From contig NZ_QURE01000020.1 in NCBI RefSeq assembly GCF_009898475.1, positions 1-48,752 on the forward strand: a DNA stretch of 48,752 nucleotides, written 5' to 3'. Positions 25,807-35,989 of this stretch are shown one piece after another. The stretch is from Nitrososphaera sp. AFS. GTDB taxonomy: Archaea > Thermoproteota > Nitrososphaeria > Nitrososphaerales > Nitrososphaeraceae. The notes under the pieces were generated by a model that worked only from the letters and a program-made list of their open reading frames with translations, was not told where the DNA came from and did no database searches. Made by a program: the position numbers and the translations under genes. Each line of letters opens with the position of its first letter. Within the stretch, counting starts at the first letter, position 1.

Positions 25807-28542
25807 TTGGGCAAAGATGAACTTACTTCCATCTTTTCATCAGACCCTGATAGATACTATAGGGTTAGGTTATTCGATGAATTGGGATTCGAGCGTCAAC
25901 GATGCATTAAGTGTAGCAAATTTTTTTGGGCCCTTGGGAAGAAGTTGAATTGTCCCGATCACGATAATTATGAATTCCTTACTGATCCCCCTACGAAAAA
26001 GAGGCTCGATTATATTAATGCATGGAATGAAATTAAACGTTATTTTCAGTCGAATGCACACGCTTATGTGAACCGATATCCTGTAGTTTGTAGATGGCGA
26101 GATGATCTGCATTTCACTATAGCGTCAATAGTAGATTTTCAAAGAGTTATTGGAAACAACGTTATATTTGAGTTGCCTACAAATCCGCTTATTGTTCCCC
26201 AAATTTGCTTGCGATTTAATGATATAGAAAACGTGGGCCTAACAGGTAGGCATTATACAAGCTTTTGTATGGTTGGCCAAGTATCTGATGCTGACGCATC
26301 AGGTGGCTATTGGAAAGATAAGTGTATCGAGCTCGACTTTGGAATGCTTACACATGCATTAGGAATAAAACAAGAGGAAATAACTTTCGTAGAGGATGTT
26401 TGGATGGGCGCTGGTGCCTTTGGTTGCTCATTAGAATATTTCGTTAGTGGACTTGAACTAGGCAATGCCGTTTTTACTGAATTCGAGGGAAATTTAAACA
26501 ATTATACTCAAATGAATAATAAAATTATTGATATGGGTGCAGGGCTCGAACGACTCTCTTGGATCACAATGGGAACACCAACTAGCTATGATTGCTCATT
26601 CGGGCCAGTTGTACAGAGATTAATAGACAGTTCTGGAGCCCCGAATAATTCCGAACTCCTTTCGGCATATTTTAAGGCAGTTTCTAATCGATTTGACAGT
26701 TTGAATGGCGATCTTGAAGGGCTGAAGCGTTCTGTAGCCAAGGAACTGAAGTTATCTAGTGACATGCTTGCAAAGCTGATAATTCCTCATGAAGCAATCT
26801 ATACAATTGCAGATCACACGCGCACCTTGGCTTTTGCTATATCTGATGGAGCCCTTCCATCAAATGTCGGAGGTGGATATAATCTAAGAGTAATTCTGCG
26901 TAGGGCTCTTTCGATTATTGAGAGATTAGGTTGGGTAATGAAACTCGATGACATCGCGGATGCTCACATTGATTATATGAGAGGCATGTATCCAGAACTT
27001 GAAGAACATAGAGAAGAGATTAGGACAATACTTCAAATCGAATCTCGCAGGTATGTAGGATCTAAGCAAAGGATGGAAGCTCTTGCTACCTCGATAAAGA
27101 AAACAAAGAAGAAGTTATCGGTAGATGATTTGATCAGAATGTATGACTCTGATGGTGTTACGCCTGATTTTCTGGTCGATTTTGGAGTGTTGGAGGGCAT
27201 CCCGCCTACCTTTTATACAAAACTTGCCGAGCTTCATACAGACCAGGTAGCAAAACATGTTCAACATCCTGTCTATGGAATAGATGGTATTTCACCGACT
27301 AGATTATTATATTACGAAGATAAATCAATACGGAAATTCACCGCCAAAGTTCTCAATGTTGTCGATAAATGTTTTCTGGTTCTAGATCGGACAGCATTCT
27401 ATCCTAGGGGGGGTGGCCAGGAGCCGGATACAGGCGATATTAATGGTCTGAAAGTGATTGAAGTTTTAAAACAGTCAGATGTAGTAGTTCATAAACTCCA
27501 AACTCCATATGATTTTAAATGTGGTGATACCGTGCATGGAACAGTGAATGATCGAAGGCGTGAGTCAATTACAAAACACCATACTGCTACACATGTGCTC
27601 AACACATCTGCCAGAGAGAATCTAGGATCTTGGGTATGGCAGAATTCTGCATATAAAGATGAGAATTATGCCAGGTTGGATATAACTCACCATTCTTCTC
27701 TCCATACCCAAGATATTGAAAGAATAGAAATGACTGCAAATCAAATAATTAGACAAAACTTGCCTGTTAGGATTGACTTCTACGATCGTGTTGAAGCTGA
27801 GCGAGCCTTCAGCTTTAGAATCTATCAAGGCGGCGCTGTCCCTACCAATAACCTTAGAATCGTTAAAATCGGGAATCGGGATATAGAAGCATGTGGCGGA
27901 ACGCATGCTACCACTACGGGTGAAATAGGATTAATTAAAATCACAAAATCGGAAAGAATTCAGGATGGGGTAGTCAGATTAGAGTTTGTTGCTGGTCAAG
28001 CTGCTATTAGTTATATTCAAAAGGAAGACAACCAGCTTGCTACGATCTCTCAATCACTGGGCTCTAGTAAGGAAAGAGTGGTTGATTCACTTCAAAAGAC
28101 ATTAGAAGATTCTCTAACAACAAAAAAGAAGGCGAAACACATGCTCCGGAGATTCGTTCCATTGATATCTAAATCTGTATCGAAATCAGCTGTGCAACTG
28201 ACCTCAGATGGAGTTAAATTTTATAATGTGAACGATAGTGAATTGGATGAGGAATATCACATCACTGTTGGCGAAAGATCAATCCAAGACGATCCTTCTC
28301 TCATCTATTTAGCACTAATCTCAAAAGACGGAGGAATAAGGGTGATCGTTTTTGTAGGTGAAAATGCACAGAAAAAGATAAGTGCAGCCGTGATTGCAAA
28401 ACAGGTTTCTGCTGATTTGGGAGGTTCAGGTGGTGGTAATAATAAGTTCGGGCAAGGCGGAGGGAAGTTTAAAGACAAAATAAATTCCGTATTACTCTCA
28501 ATAGAAGATTTAATACAGAAATATGAAGGGGAATCGAAGTAA
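25807..28542 (+). CDS. alaS: Alanyl-tRNA synthetase
   Basis: The 911-residue enzyme charges tRNA-Ala and edits misacylated Ser or Gly. It is the archaeal form: N-terminal FSSDPDRYYRVRLFDELGFERQRC-type start, a zinc-like C-x2-C (RCIKC), class II aminoacylation core (GAGLERLSW), editing domain with HHTATH near residue 595 and CGGTH near 697, and the C-terminal DHHA1/C-Ala domain with the glycine-rich GGSGGGNNKFGQGGG. The likely start is TTG 25807 (GKDELTSIF), which matches the N-termini of archaeal AlaRS; no ATG is near. leuS follows 55 bases later on the same strand. Confidence 0.95.
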   Translation: MGKDELTSIFSSDPDRYYRVRLFDELGFERQRCIKCSKFFWALGKKLNCPDHDNYEFLTDPPTKKRLDYINAWNEIKRYFQSNAHAYVNRYPVVCRWRDDLHFTIASIVDFQRVIGNNVIFELPTNPLIVPQICLRFNDIENVGLTGRHYTSFCMVGQVSDADASGGYWKDKCIELDFGMLTHALGIKQEEITFVEDVWMGAGAFGCSLEYFVSGLELGNAVFTEFEGNLNNYTQMNNKIIDMGAGLERLSWITMGTPTSYDCSFGPVVQRLIDSSGAPNNSELLSAYFKAVSNRFDSLNGDLEGLKRSVAKELKLSSDMLAKLIIPHEAIYTIADHTRTLAFAISDGALPSNVGGGYNLRVILRRALSIIERLGWVMKLDDIADAHIDYMRGMYPELEEHREEIRTILQIESRRYVGSKQRMEALATSIKKTKKKLSVDDLIRMYDSDGVTPDFLVDFGVLEGIPPTFYTKLAELHTDQVAKHVQHPVYGIDGISPTRLLYYEDKSIRKFTAKVLNVVDKCFLVLDRTAFYPRGGGQEPDTGDINGLKVIEVLKQSDVVVHKLQTPYDFKCGDTVHGTVNDRRRESITKHHTATHVLNTSARENLGSWVWQNSAYKDENYARLDITHHSSLHTQDIERIEMTANQIIRQNLPVRIDFYDRVEAERAFSFRIYQGGAVPTNNLRIVKIGNRDIEACGGTHATTTGEIGLIKITKSERIQDGVVRLEFVAGQAAISYIQKEDNQLATISQSLGSSKERVVDSLQKTLEDSLTTKKKAKHMLRRFVPLISKSVSKSAVQLTSDGVKFYNVNDSELDEEYHITVGERSIQDDPSLIYLALISKDGGIRVIVFVGENAQKKISAAVIAKQVSADLGGSGGGNNKFGQGGGKFKDKINSVLLSIEDLIQKYEGESK

Positions 28543-28597
28543 TCGCAATTTATGACCAAGATCGGCTCTAAAAAATTGGGAAATAAAGGAAGAATGT

Positions 28598-31558
28598 ATG
28601 ATTGAGATAGATTGGAATTCTATTGAAGAAAAGTGGAGGGAAAGGTGGGAAAAGCAGCAGATTTTTGAATCAGATCCTGATTTGCTTAAGAAGAAATACT
28701 TCATAACAGTTGCATTTCCGTATCCAAACTCTCCTCAACACGTAGGTCATGGAAGAACGTATGTTCTTGCTGATGTTCATGCTCGTTATATGAGAATGAA
28801 AGGTTACAACGTGTTATTTCCGATGGGCTTCCATTATACTGGCACGCCTATACTTGCTATGTCACGAAGGATAATATCCGGGGATAAAGAGTTATTGGAA
28901 ACATTTCATCAGGTTTATAATGTTTCAAGAGCTTTAATTCCAAGCTTTGCAGACCCTCTTAAAATCGCTGAGTACTTTCATAGCGAGATTAAGCTTGGAA
29001 TGAAAGAGATAGGATTTTCAATCGATTGGAGACGAGAGTTTACAACAGTAGACAAGGCATATTCAAAGTTTATCACCTGGCAGTTTAACATCTTTAGAGA
29101 AAAAGGATTGATTATTCAGGGATCACATCCGGTAGGTTGGTGCCCTAATGATCAAAACCCAGTTAGCCAGCACGATACTATAGGAGATGTTGAGCCAGAA
29201 TTCATTGAATATATATTGATTAAATTCAGATCAGAAGATGGATACATTATTCCGACAGCGACACTGAGACCAGAAACAATTTATGGTGTCACTAATTTAT
29301 GGGTCAATCCAACTATAGATTATGTTAAAATTTACCTCAAAGATAAAAAAGAAAAATGGATTGTGAGTAAGGAAGCAGCATTAAAACTAACTTATCTTAA
29401 CCATGGAATTACAATCGAATCCCACGTTTTGGGAAAGGATCTGATTGGCACCATGGCAGAAAACCCGGTCACCCGCGTATCATTTCCTCTCTATCCGGCG
29501 TCCTTCGTAGAGGCTGATGGTGGCACCGGGTTTGTAATGTCTGTACCAGCCCACGCACCTTATGATTATCTAGCACTAGAAGACCTAAAAAATAATGCTG
29601 CGATTAGAAATGAATTTAATTTAAAAGAGATCGAGATAGAGCCAATAAAGGTAATCGAGTCTGAAGATTATATGGAAAACCATGAAATACCTGCAAGAAA
29701 GTTGTTAAACAGTCGTAAAATACAGAATATGTCAGACCCGCAAGTTGAAAAGCTCACTAATGAGTTATACTCGCACGAATACTATAAGGGAAAGATGCTT
29801 CAAATGGCGGGAAAATATGCTAGCACCCCCGTATTTGAGGCAAAGGACAAGATAAAAGATGAGATCCTCCAAAGCGGTGATGCAGAAATAATGTTTGATC
29901 TGACAAATAAATCCGTTAGATGTAGATGCGGTACAAAATGTGTGGTAAAGATACTAAACAATCAATGGTTTTTAGACTACGGGAATCCGGATTGGAAACG
30001 TTTGGTGCATGAATGTCTTAACGAGATGGATTTAATACCTGGAGAGATTCGACAAGAATTTACAAATGTCATCGATTGGTTAAAGGAAAGAGCTTGTGCT
30101 CGGAAAAGTGGATTAGGCACTAAACTGCCGTGGGATAATGAATGGATAATTGAAAGCTTATCAGACTCTGTCATTTATATGGCATATTATACACTTGCAA
30201 AGTATGTTAATAATAACTCTATCCGCGATCCTGATAGTTTAACTAATTCGTTTTTTGATTATGTATTCTTGGGAAAAGGAAGTTTAGACGTTGTCGCACG
30301 AGAGCTGCGAATGTCCACGACATTGCTCAGTCAAATTAGGGACGAATTTTTGTACTTCTATCCTGTTGACTCGAGACATTCTGGAAGAGATTTAGTACCT
30401 AACCACTTGTCATTCTTTATTTTCGGTCAGGTTGCAATTTTTGAAAAAAAACACTGGCCTAAACAGATAGTTATTAATGGTTCAGTTTTGATGGGAGGCA
30501 AGAAAATGTCAAAGTCCCTTGGAAATATTATCCCACTGCGTAATGCAGTCAGAAAAAATAGTGCAGATGCGATTAGATTAGCGATGGTTATTTCAGCTGA
30601 GCTGCTACAGGACGCTGACTTTTCATTAGAGACAGTAAAAGGCCTACGTTATAAGCTAGATGATTTGTATGAAAAAGCGAAGGAGTACTCTCAACCTCTC
30701 CTATCTGATTTAGAGCAAGAAAGAATAAATGAAGAATCAGAAGATAGGTGGCTTTTAAGTAGGCTTCAACATATTATTGAGAATACAACAAAATCTTTGG
30801 ATAGGCTACGTATAAGGGAAGCGGTACATAACATATTATATACTATGGATTACGACATCCAGTGGTATGAAAAGAGGGTAAAAGCCAAGAATCGGGAGGG
30901 TTTATCAGTTGACTATGCTCGCTCTACTTTCATTGATGCTCGTATTCGAATGTTAGCGCCGTTTGCTCCATTCATAAGCGAAGAAATCTGGGAATTAACT
31001 CGCAAATCGACTACTTCGATAATGTTTTCCCAATGGCCGATAGTGGATAAAGGCAAAGAAGATGTAATTGCAGAAGAATCAGAACAATTAATAAAGAATC
31101 TAATTACGGATATTCAAAAGATTGTCAAAGTGGCCAGAATTAAGCCCAAAAGAATATATATTTATACTGCATCAAAATGGAAATTTAAAATTTATAGTAA
31201 GATCCTCTCGAAATTATCAGAAAGCAATCTTAACTTCGGCGACATAATAAAAATACTTATCAAAGACCCTGAAATCACCGAAGTAAAAAATAACTTGAAT
31301 ATGGTGCGAAAGATGGTAGAAGATATCTTATCTGAGCCACTGGAAACCAGAAACAGAAGGTTACTACTCAAGGTTTTCGATGAGAGATCGCCAATAGAGG
31401 ACGCCGAGAGTTTGATACGACTGGAAATTGACACTGACACTGTGGATGCTCAGATTTCAGTTCGTTCCGAGGATGATTGTGATGTTTCAAATTATGACCC
31501 AAAGTTAAGAGCCAAAACCTCAAGGCCATACAAGCCAGCAATCTATCTGATGGAATAA
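28598..31558 (+). CDS. leuS: Leucyl-tRNA synthetase
   Basis: The 986-residue class I synthetase has the HIGH-type motif as PQHVGHGRTY and the KMSKS loop in GGKKMSKSLGN; the CP1 editing domain (TATLRPETIYGVTNLWVNP, PAHAPYDY) and Trp-rich FLDYGNPDWK lie between them, and the anticodon-binding helical domain follows. The length and the archaeal/eukaryotic-type editing insertion are normal. Its substrate includes the double-intron tRNA-Leu(CAG) at 7470. ATG 28598 is secure. It is probably cotranscribed with alaS. Confidence 0.95.
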   Translation: MIEIDWNSIEEKWRERWEKQQIFESDPDLLKKKYFITVAFPYPNSPQHVGHGRTYVLADVHARYMRMKGYNVLFPMGFHYTGTPILAMSRRIISGDKELLETFHQVYNVSRALIPSFADPLKIAEYFHSEIKLGMKEIGFSIDWRREFTTVDKAYSKFITWQFNIFREKGLIIQGSHPVGWCPNDQNPVSQHDTIGDVEPEFIEYILIKFRSEDGYIIPTATLRPETIYGVTNLWVNPTIDYVKIYLKDKKEKWIVSKEAALKLTYLNHGITIESHVLGKDLIGTMAENPVTRVSFPLYPASFVEADGGTGFVMSVPAHAPYDYLALEDLKNNAAIRNEFNLKEIEIEPIKVIESEDYMENHEIPARKLLNSRKIQNMSDPQVEKLTNELYSHEYYKGKMLQMAGKYASTPVFEAKDKIKDEILQSGDAEIMFDLTNKSVRCRCGTKCVVKILNNQWFLDYGNPDWKRLVHECLNEMDLIPGEIRQEFTNVIDWLKERACARKSGLGTKLPWDNEWIIESLSDSVIYMAYYTLAKYVNNNSIRDPDSLTNSFFDYVFLGKGSLDVVARELRMSTTLLSQIRDEFLYFYPVDSRHSGRDLVPNHLSFFIFGQVAIFEKKHWPKQIVINGSVLMGGKKMSKSLGNIIPLRNAVRKNSADAIRLAMVISAELLQDADFSLETVKGLRYKLDDLYEKAKEYSQPLLSDLEQERINEESEDRWLLSRLQHIIENTTKSLDRLRIREAVHNILYTMDYDIQWYEKRVKAKNREGLSVDYARSTFIDARIRMLAPFAPFISEEIWELTRKSTTSIMFSQWPIVDKGKEDVIAEESEQLIKNLITDIQKIVKVARIKPKRIYIYTASKWKFKIYSKILSKLSESNLNFGDIIKILIKDPEITEVKNNLNMVRKMVEDILSEPLETRNRRLLLKVFDERSPIEDAESLIRLEIDTDTVDAQISVRSEDDCDVSNYDPKLRAKTSRPYKPAIYLME

Positions 31559-31604
31559 TCAGAAATTTATTAAAATAGAATACGATGAGTTATCTAGAAG
31601 ATTA

Positions 31605-31832
31605 CTATTTTGTTGGTTTATTTCTTTTCTTCCTCGCGGTGATAATCGATGAGAACATGTATAGCAAAAAGCCAAGTATAGCGATAGGAAGGCCATACAG
31701 AGCGAATCCTCCTTTGTGCGTGTAGCTTCCTATTCCCACGAATATTGCACCTACTAGTAACAAGGACAGTCCAAACCTAGCTGCTGTGGGCATTTGGATC
31801 TTCGTAGCCGACAATTTCTTTGCCTTCACCAT
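31605..31832 (-). CDS. Small two-helix membrane protein
   Basis: The 75-residue protein has two hydrophobic segments (FGLSLLLVGAIFVGIGSY and LYGLPIAILGFLLYMFSSII) separated by a short loop, a basic N-terminus (MVKAKKLSATK) and a basic tail (ARKKRNKPTK). Both ends are therefore probably cytoplasmic. Similar small proteins are common in thaumarchaeal genomes; no function is known to me. ATG 31832. It is convergent with leuS and divergent from ilvA. Confidence 0.7.
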   Translation of the reverse strand: MVKAKKLSATKIQMPTAARFGLSLLLVGAIFVGIGSYTHKGGFALYGLPIAILGFLLYMFSSIITARKKRNKPTK

Positions 31833-31944
31833 TGTTTCGCAAACACCAATATCATTTTATGGTTACTAACTAATCACAAAATTATAATTATGGCACAGAA
31901 GTGGATCCAGGTGTTACTTTAAATGAGAGCAGGAGATATTCAAA

Positions 31945-33174
31945 ATGCAAAATGAAAGCCATGAATTCCCTACTCTAGATGACATATTTAGAGCGAGAGA
32001 CTCAATAGGTAATTCCATTAAGAAAACTCCCTTACAAAGGTCAGAAACATTTTCCAAATTAATTGGCACGAATATCTTCCTGAAGCTCGAGTCTCTACAA
32101 AAGACTGGCTCTTTTAAGGTTCGAGGCGCATTGCTTAAACTTGGCATGTTATCAAGGGAAGAAGAAAAAGGAGGCGTCATAGCAGCTTCTGCAGGCAATC
32201 ATGCTCAAGGAGTAGCATATGCTGCTCTCAAAAAAAATATTCCATGTACAATAGTTATGCCCAGGAATGCTTCCCCTGCCAAAGTTGCTGCCACCAAGGC
32301 CTATGGGGCAAATGTGATTCTTCGTGGGCTAACCTATGAAGAATCATGGCTTGCTGCACAGGAAATCTCAAGAGAGAGAGGTCATGCAATCATTCACGCT
32401 TTTGATGATCCGCAAATAATTTCTGGTCAAGGGACAATTGGATTAGAGTTGCTTGAGGATCTTCAGAAGGTTGATGAGGTTTACTTACCAATTGGGGGTG
32501 GAGGACTGGCTGCAGGAGTAGCAATAGCAATAAAAACAAAAAATCCCAGAGTTAGGATAATTGGAATAGAGTCTGATGCATTTCCTTCAATGAAAGAATC
32601 TTTAGAGCATGGATCCATCCGACACATAGTTGCAGGCCGTACCATCGCAGATGGCATCTCGGTAAAGTCGCCTGGACGACTGACTTATGAGATAGCAAGT
32701 CAATACCTAGACGATCTAAGACTAGTTGACGACTCCTCAATCGTTCAAACCATGTTTTTACTCATGGAAAGAGCAAAGCTGGTTGTAGAACCAGCAGGCG
32801 CAGCAAGTCTTGCATATCTAATTGAGAAAGGTCATCCTAACAAAGAAAAGAACGTAATAGCGTTACTATCAGGAGGCAACGTGGATATGTATCTACTGGG
32901 ACAAATAGTTGCAAAGGGCTTAATGAATATGGGAAGAATGCTCAAAATCTTTATACAATTACCAGATAGGCCTGGTGCGCTAAAGACCATAGTTGATATT
33001 ATTGCAGATATGAGTGTCAATATTGTCGAAGTAGTTCATGACAGACTTAGCTCCAATGTTTTTGCCGGTACCGCTGGAGTCTACTTGAGCCTTGAAATGG
33101 AAAATTCAAGCCATGCAGAACGATTACTTGGCCACCTAGACGCAAAAGGAGTAAAATTCAAGATAGTAAACTGA
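31945..33174 (+). CDS. ilvA: Threonine ammonia-lyase with ACT domain
   Basis: This PLP enzyme deaminates threonine (and serine) to 2-oxobutanoate, the first step towards isoleucine. The 409 residues carry the PLP lysine in GSFKVRGA (Lys58), the substrate loop SAGNHAQG, the phosphate loop PIGGGGLAAG and SGGNVD near the end of the catalytic part. Residues from about 332 (LKIFIQLPDRPGALKTI) form one ACT domain, as in the short TdcB-like enzymes that respond to ligands. The start is ATG 31945. The product of thrC (19.5 kb) is its substrate. Confidence 0.9.
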   Translation: MQNESHEFPTLDDIFRARDSIGNSIKKTPLQRSETFSKLIGTNIFLKLESLQKTGSFKVRGALLKLGMLSREEEKGGVIAASAGNHAQGVAYAALKKNIPCTIVMPRNASPAKVAATKAYGANVILRGLTYEESWLAAQEISRERGHAIIHAFDDPQIISGQGTIGLELLEDLQKVDEVYLPIGGGGLAAGVAIAIKTKNPRVRIIGIESDAFPSMKESLEHGSIRHIVAGRTIADGISVKSPGRLTYEIASQYLDDLRLVDDSSIVQTMFLLMERAKLVVEPAGAASLAYLIEKGHPNKEKNVIALLSGGNVDMYLLGQIVAKGLMNMGRMLKIFIQLPDRPGALKTIVDIIADMSVNIVEVVHDRLSSNVFAGTAGVYLSLEMENSSHAERLLGHLDAKGVKFKIVN

Positions 33175-33259
33175 TGGTACGCTTGGCAGTTGAATTACTA
33201 GTGCTGTGCATTTATGGGGTGTCTTATTATTGAAATGGTCTTAAGTGACGATACGACAT

Positions 33260-34639
33260 TCAACTGGGACAGTCATACTCCCTGAATCCTGCCTTTAGTT
33301 TTATTAGGACGAATTCATTGTGGCCAGCTGGCAAAAAGGATGTATCAAATTTTCCTTCCCTTCTAAGTCGTTCATATTCGTTTATAGAAATCTTCTTTCT
33401 TGTTCCTATTTCTTTCTCTAAATCCATTCCTGCAACTATCTCTTTGTACTCTGGCTGCATCACGCCAGTAAACACCATTGCACTACTACCACTACCATAA
33501 GATCCGAACCCTACCCTCTTGTTTTCTAGATCTGTGCCTTTTTTATGCTCAAATTCTAATAAGCTTCGAAATCCCATGTACATGGAAGCAGTATACAAAT
33601 TACCTATTATGGTCGACGCTTCGAGTGAGCTTGCCATTTTCTTTTCAAAAACTTCATTGTAAAAAGATGTTTGCATAAATGCTCTTCTGAACTTCTCGTC
33701 TGCTCTCATAAATTCAGTGTCTGCTAAAATTGATTCAATTGTACCTCTTGGATCCTTAGGAACTGGTTCTTCTAGACCTACTTCTTTAATAACCTGATTC
33801 CATCTAGGGAGATACCTCCATTCGTGTCTAAGTAAATATGCCAGTGCTTTTTCTCCCATCCTCCTATAGGGGAGATGAACGCTAAATAGATCTATGTGAT
33901 CTGTTATGGATTCTCCATCATCCAATCTAATCAATTTTGTTCTAATTGCTTTTTCTTTGTAACTATCAAAAGCTTTTCTTACTTGAATCAAATATAGCAA
34001 ATTTGAGTAATTCCCATTAACTACGGGCGTTTCTTTTCCACATGGTCTGTAAAAATCATATTCATTTTTAATAATTGTTGATGTGACCTTTTGATCGAAA
34101 GCCAATAGTCTTGGATTGTCTTTTATCAACATGGCAACAGAACCTGCACCTTGAGTATACTCTCCAGTAGAACCAATATCGTATTTTGCAATATCGCTAA
34201 CGATGACTATAGCGGCTTTGCCATTATTTTCGTCTGCCCTAATCCAATTAGTATTATCATAAAGTGCGTAAGATCCGCTCACGCATGCAAATTTGCATTC
34301 TATACCGCCTACGTGCTCGAACGAGCTCTCACCATAAACCTGCTCGAGCATTCCAATCACAAAAGAATTCATTGCTTTGGATTCGTCTATCCCTGATTCT
34401 GTTGCGACATATATTCTCCCTATTTCTTGGGGGTGTAAATGGTTTTTTTGCATAAGTTTTAAACACGCGTTAGCGGCCATACAAGCTGGATCTTGATTTG
34501 TATCTACAAGGGCCATTTTTTTAACCCCTATGCCATACTCTAGTTTGCGGGGATCAATGCCCCTTGCCTCGGCAAAATCCTTGTAGTCTATATAAAGCTT
34601 AGGTACATAAATAGCTAGATCATCAATCCCTACCTGCAT
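33260..34639 (-). CDS. Hydroxymethylglutaryl-CoA synthase
   Basis: The enzyme condenses acetyl-CoA with acetoacetyl-CoA in the mevalonate pathway, needed for archaeal ether lipids. The 459-residue protein starts VGIDDLAIYVPKLYID and has Glu81 in VATESGID, catalytic Cys119 in CKFACVSGSYAL, and a later FGSYGSGSSAMVF. At 459 residues it is nearer the eukaryotic and bacterial MvaS type than the short (about 350) euryarchaeal type; that is from family knowledge. ATG 34639. Confidence 0.9.
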   Translation of the reverse strand: MQVGIDDLAIYVPKLYIDYKDFAEARGIDPRKLEYGIGVKKMALVDTNQDPACMAANACLKLMQKNHLHPQEIGRIYVATESGIDESKAMNSFVIGMLEQVYGESSFEHVGGIECKFACVSGSYALYDNTNWIRADENNGKAAIVIVSDIAKYDIGSTGEYTQGAGSVAMLIKDNPRLLAFDQKVTSTIIKNEYDFYRPCGKETPVVNGNYSNLLYLIQVRKAFDSYKEKAIRTKLIRLDDGESITDHIDLFSVHLPYRRMGEKALAYLLRHEWRYLPRWNQVIKEVGLEEPVPKDPRGTIESILADTEFMRADEKFRRAFMQTSFYNEVFEKKMASSLEASTIIGNLYTASMYMGFRSLLEFEHKKGTDLENKRVGFGSYGSGSSAMVFTGVMQPEYKEIVAGMDLEKEIGTRKKISINEYERLRREGKFDTSFLPAGHNEFVLIKLKAGFREYDCPS

Positions 34640-34745
34640 TATTCATCTACCATACAGGAGGGAACTATAGATAAAGACAATTTAAAGTTATATGTGGCTA
34701 TTTTTAACTAGGTGTTATAATCTCTTTGACATGAAGATATAGGCT

Positions 34746-35882
34746 TTAACAATTTTTTATAGTATGATAGAAGTTGTCTCTCTCTGCCACTTGAAACCCA
34801 ATCTGTTTTATGGAACTGATAATTTTATAAGAGCTCAGCTCCGTGGATCTCGAGCCGGTAGCTGTAACCACCTCTTCTCCGATCAGAGTACCACCGAAAT
34901 CATCAGCCCCATAATTTAGCGCAAGCTGAGCCATGCCAATCCCATTTGTAAGCCATGAAGATTGAAGGTGGTCAATTAAGCCATGATACATAATTCTTGC
35001 AATAGAAATCATCTTCAAAAGGTTAAGTCCCCCTGCAGGATATTTAACTTTGCCTTCTGCCTGCATACGTGTTTTATTAGGCTCAAAACTCCATGGAATA
35101 AATGCCATAAAACCTCCTGTCTTTTCTTGTAACTCAGCTATCTTCACGATATGACTTGCTCTTTGTTCTTCGGTTTCTGTGGTACCATACATCATAGTAG
35201 CAGATGACTTGATGTTTAATTTGTGTGCTTCCTCCATGATTCTAAGCCATTCGTGACTCTTGATTTTGAGTGGACTGATCTGTGCTTTTACTTCATCATC
35301 TAAAATTTCGGCTCCGGCTCCCGGTAATGAATCCAAGCCGGCACCTTTGAGTCTTGAAAGAACCTCCTTAGTGCTGCAATTCTCGACTGCTGCAATATTA
35401 TCAATTTCAGAAGCAGATAGCCCATGGATACCAACTTGAGGACAATTTTTTTTTATTGCTTTGAAAGCATCTTCATAAAACTCGAGCTTCAATTCTGGAT
35501 TGTGTCCTCCCTGAATCAAAACTTGGGTGATCCCAAACATTTCTCTAGCAACTAATACTCGTTTTGCGATCTCCCCCAAAGATAACGTATATGCTTCTCC
35601 ATGTCCGACTGGTCGATAAAAGGCGCAGAATTTACAGTACGTTATGCATACATTAGTGTAATTTAGTATAATGTTATTAACAAATGAAGCCCTGTTTCCG
35701 AAGAGTTTCTGCCTAATCATATTGCTGACAAGTGCTATCGGATATATGTCGTTGGATTTGAATAGCTTAATGCAATCATTTAGTCCAAGTTTTTGACAAT
35801 CCAATGCTCTGTACAGAATGTCTGCTACGTCTGATTTTGATATCAAATTATATGCAAGGCTACTTTTTTGCAACTTCGGCAC
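34746..35882 (-). CDS. mqnC: Cyclic dehypoxanthinyl futalosine synthase MqnC
   Basis: This radical-SAM enzyme carries out the ring-forming step of the futalosine route to menaquinone. The 378-residue protein has the cluster motif C-x3-C-x2-C (CITYCKFC, Cys79, 83, 86), the glycine motif VLIQGGHNPEL and GAGLDSLPGAGAEILDDEV, with SATMMYG and the C-terminal IGFQVAERD. It is divergent from mqnE, 107 bases away. ATG 35882. It is a paralogue of MqnE and of CofG/H enzymes; the motif set and neighbours point to MqnC. Confidence 0.88.
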   Translation of the reverse strand: MPKLQKSSLAYNLISKSDVADILYRALDCQKLGLNDCIKLFKSNDIYPIALVSNMIRQKLFGNRASFVNNIILNYTNVCITYCKFCAFYRPVGHGEAYTLSLGEIAKRVLVAREMFGITQVLIQGGHNPELKLEFYEDAFKAIKKNCPQVGIHGLSASEIDNIAAVENCSTKEVLSRLKGAGLDSLPGAGAEILDDEVKAQISPLKIKSHEWLRIMEEAHKLNIKSSATMMYGTTETEEQRASHIVKIAELQEKTGGFMAFIPWSFEPNKTRMQAEGKVKYPAGGLNLLKMISIARIMYHGLIDHLQSSWLTNGIGMAQLALNYGADDFGGTLIGEEVVTATGSRSTELSSYKIISSIKQIGFQVAERDNFYHTIKNC

Positions 35883-35989
35883 ATTCGGATAGATTACAAT
35901 GATATTTATTTCTTACAAAGTTGGTCATCTCTAATAATAATTAACCTAAGCAATAGATATTATATCTGAGGTTCAATGGTACGATTAGT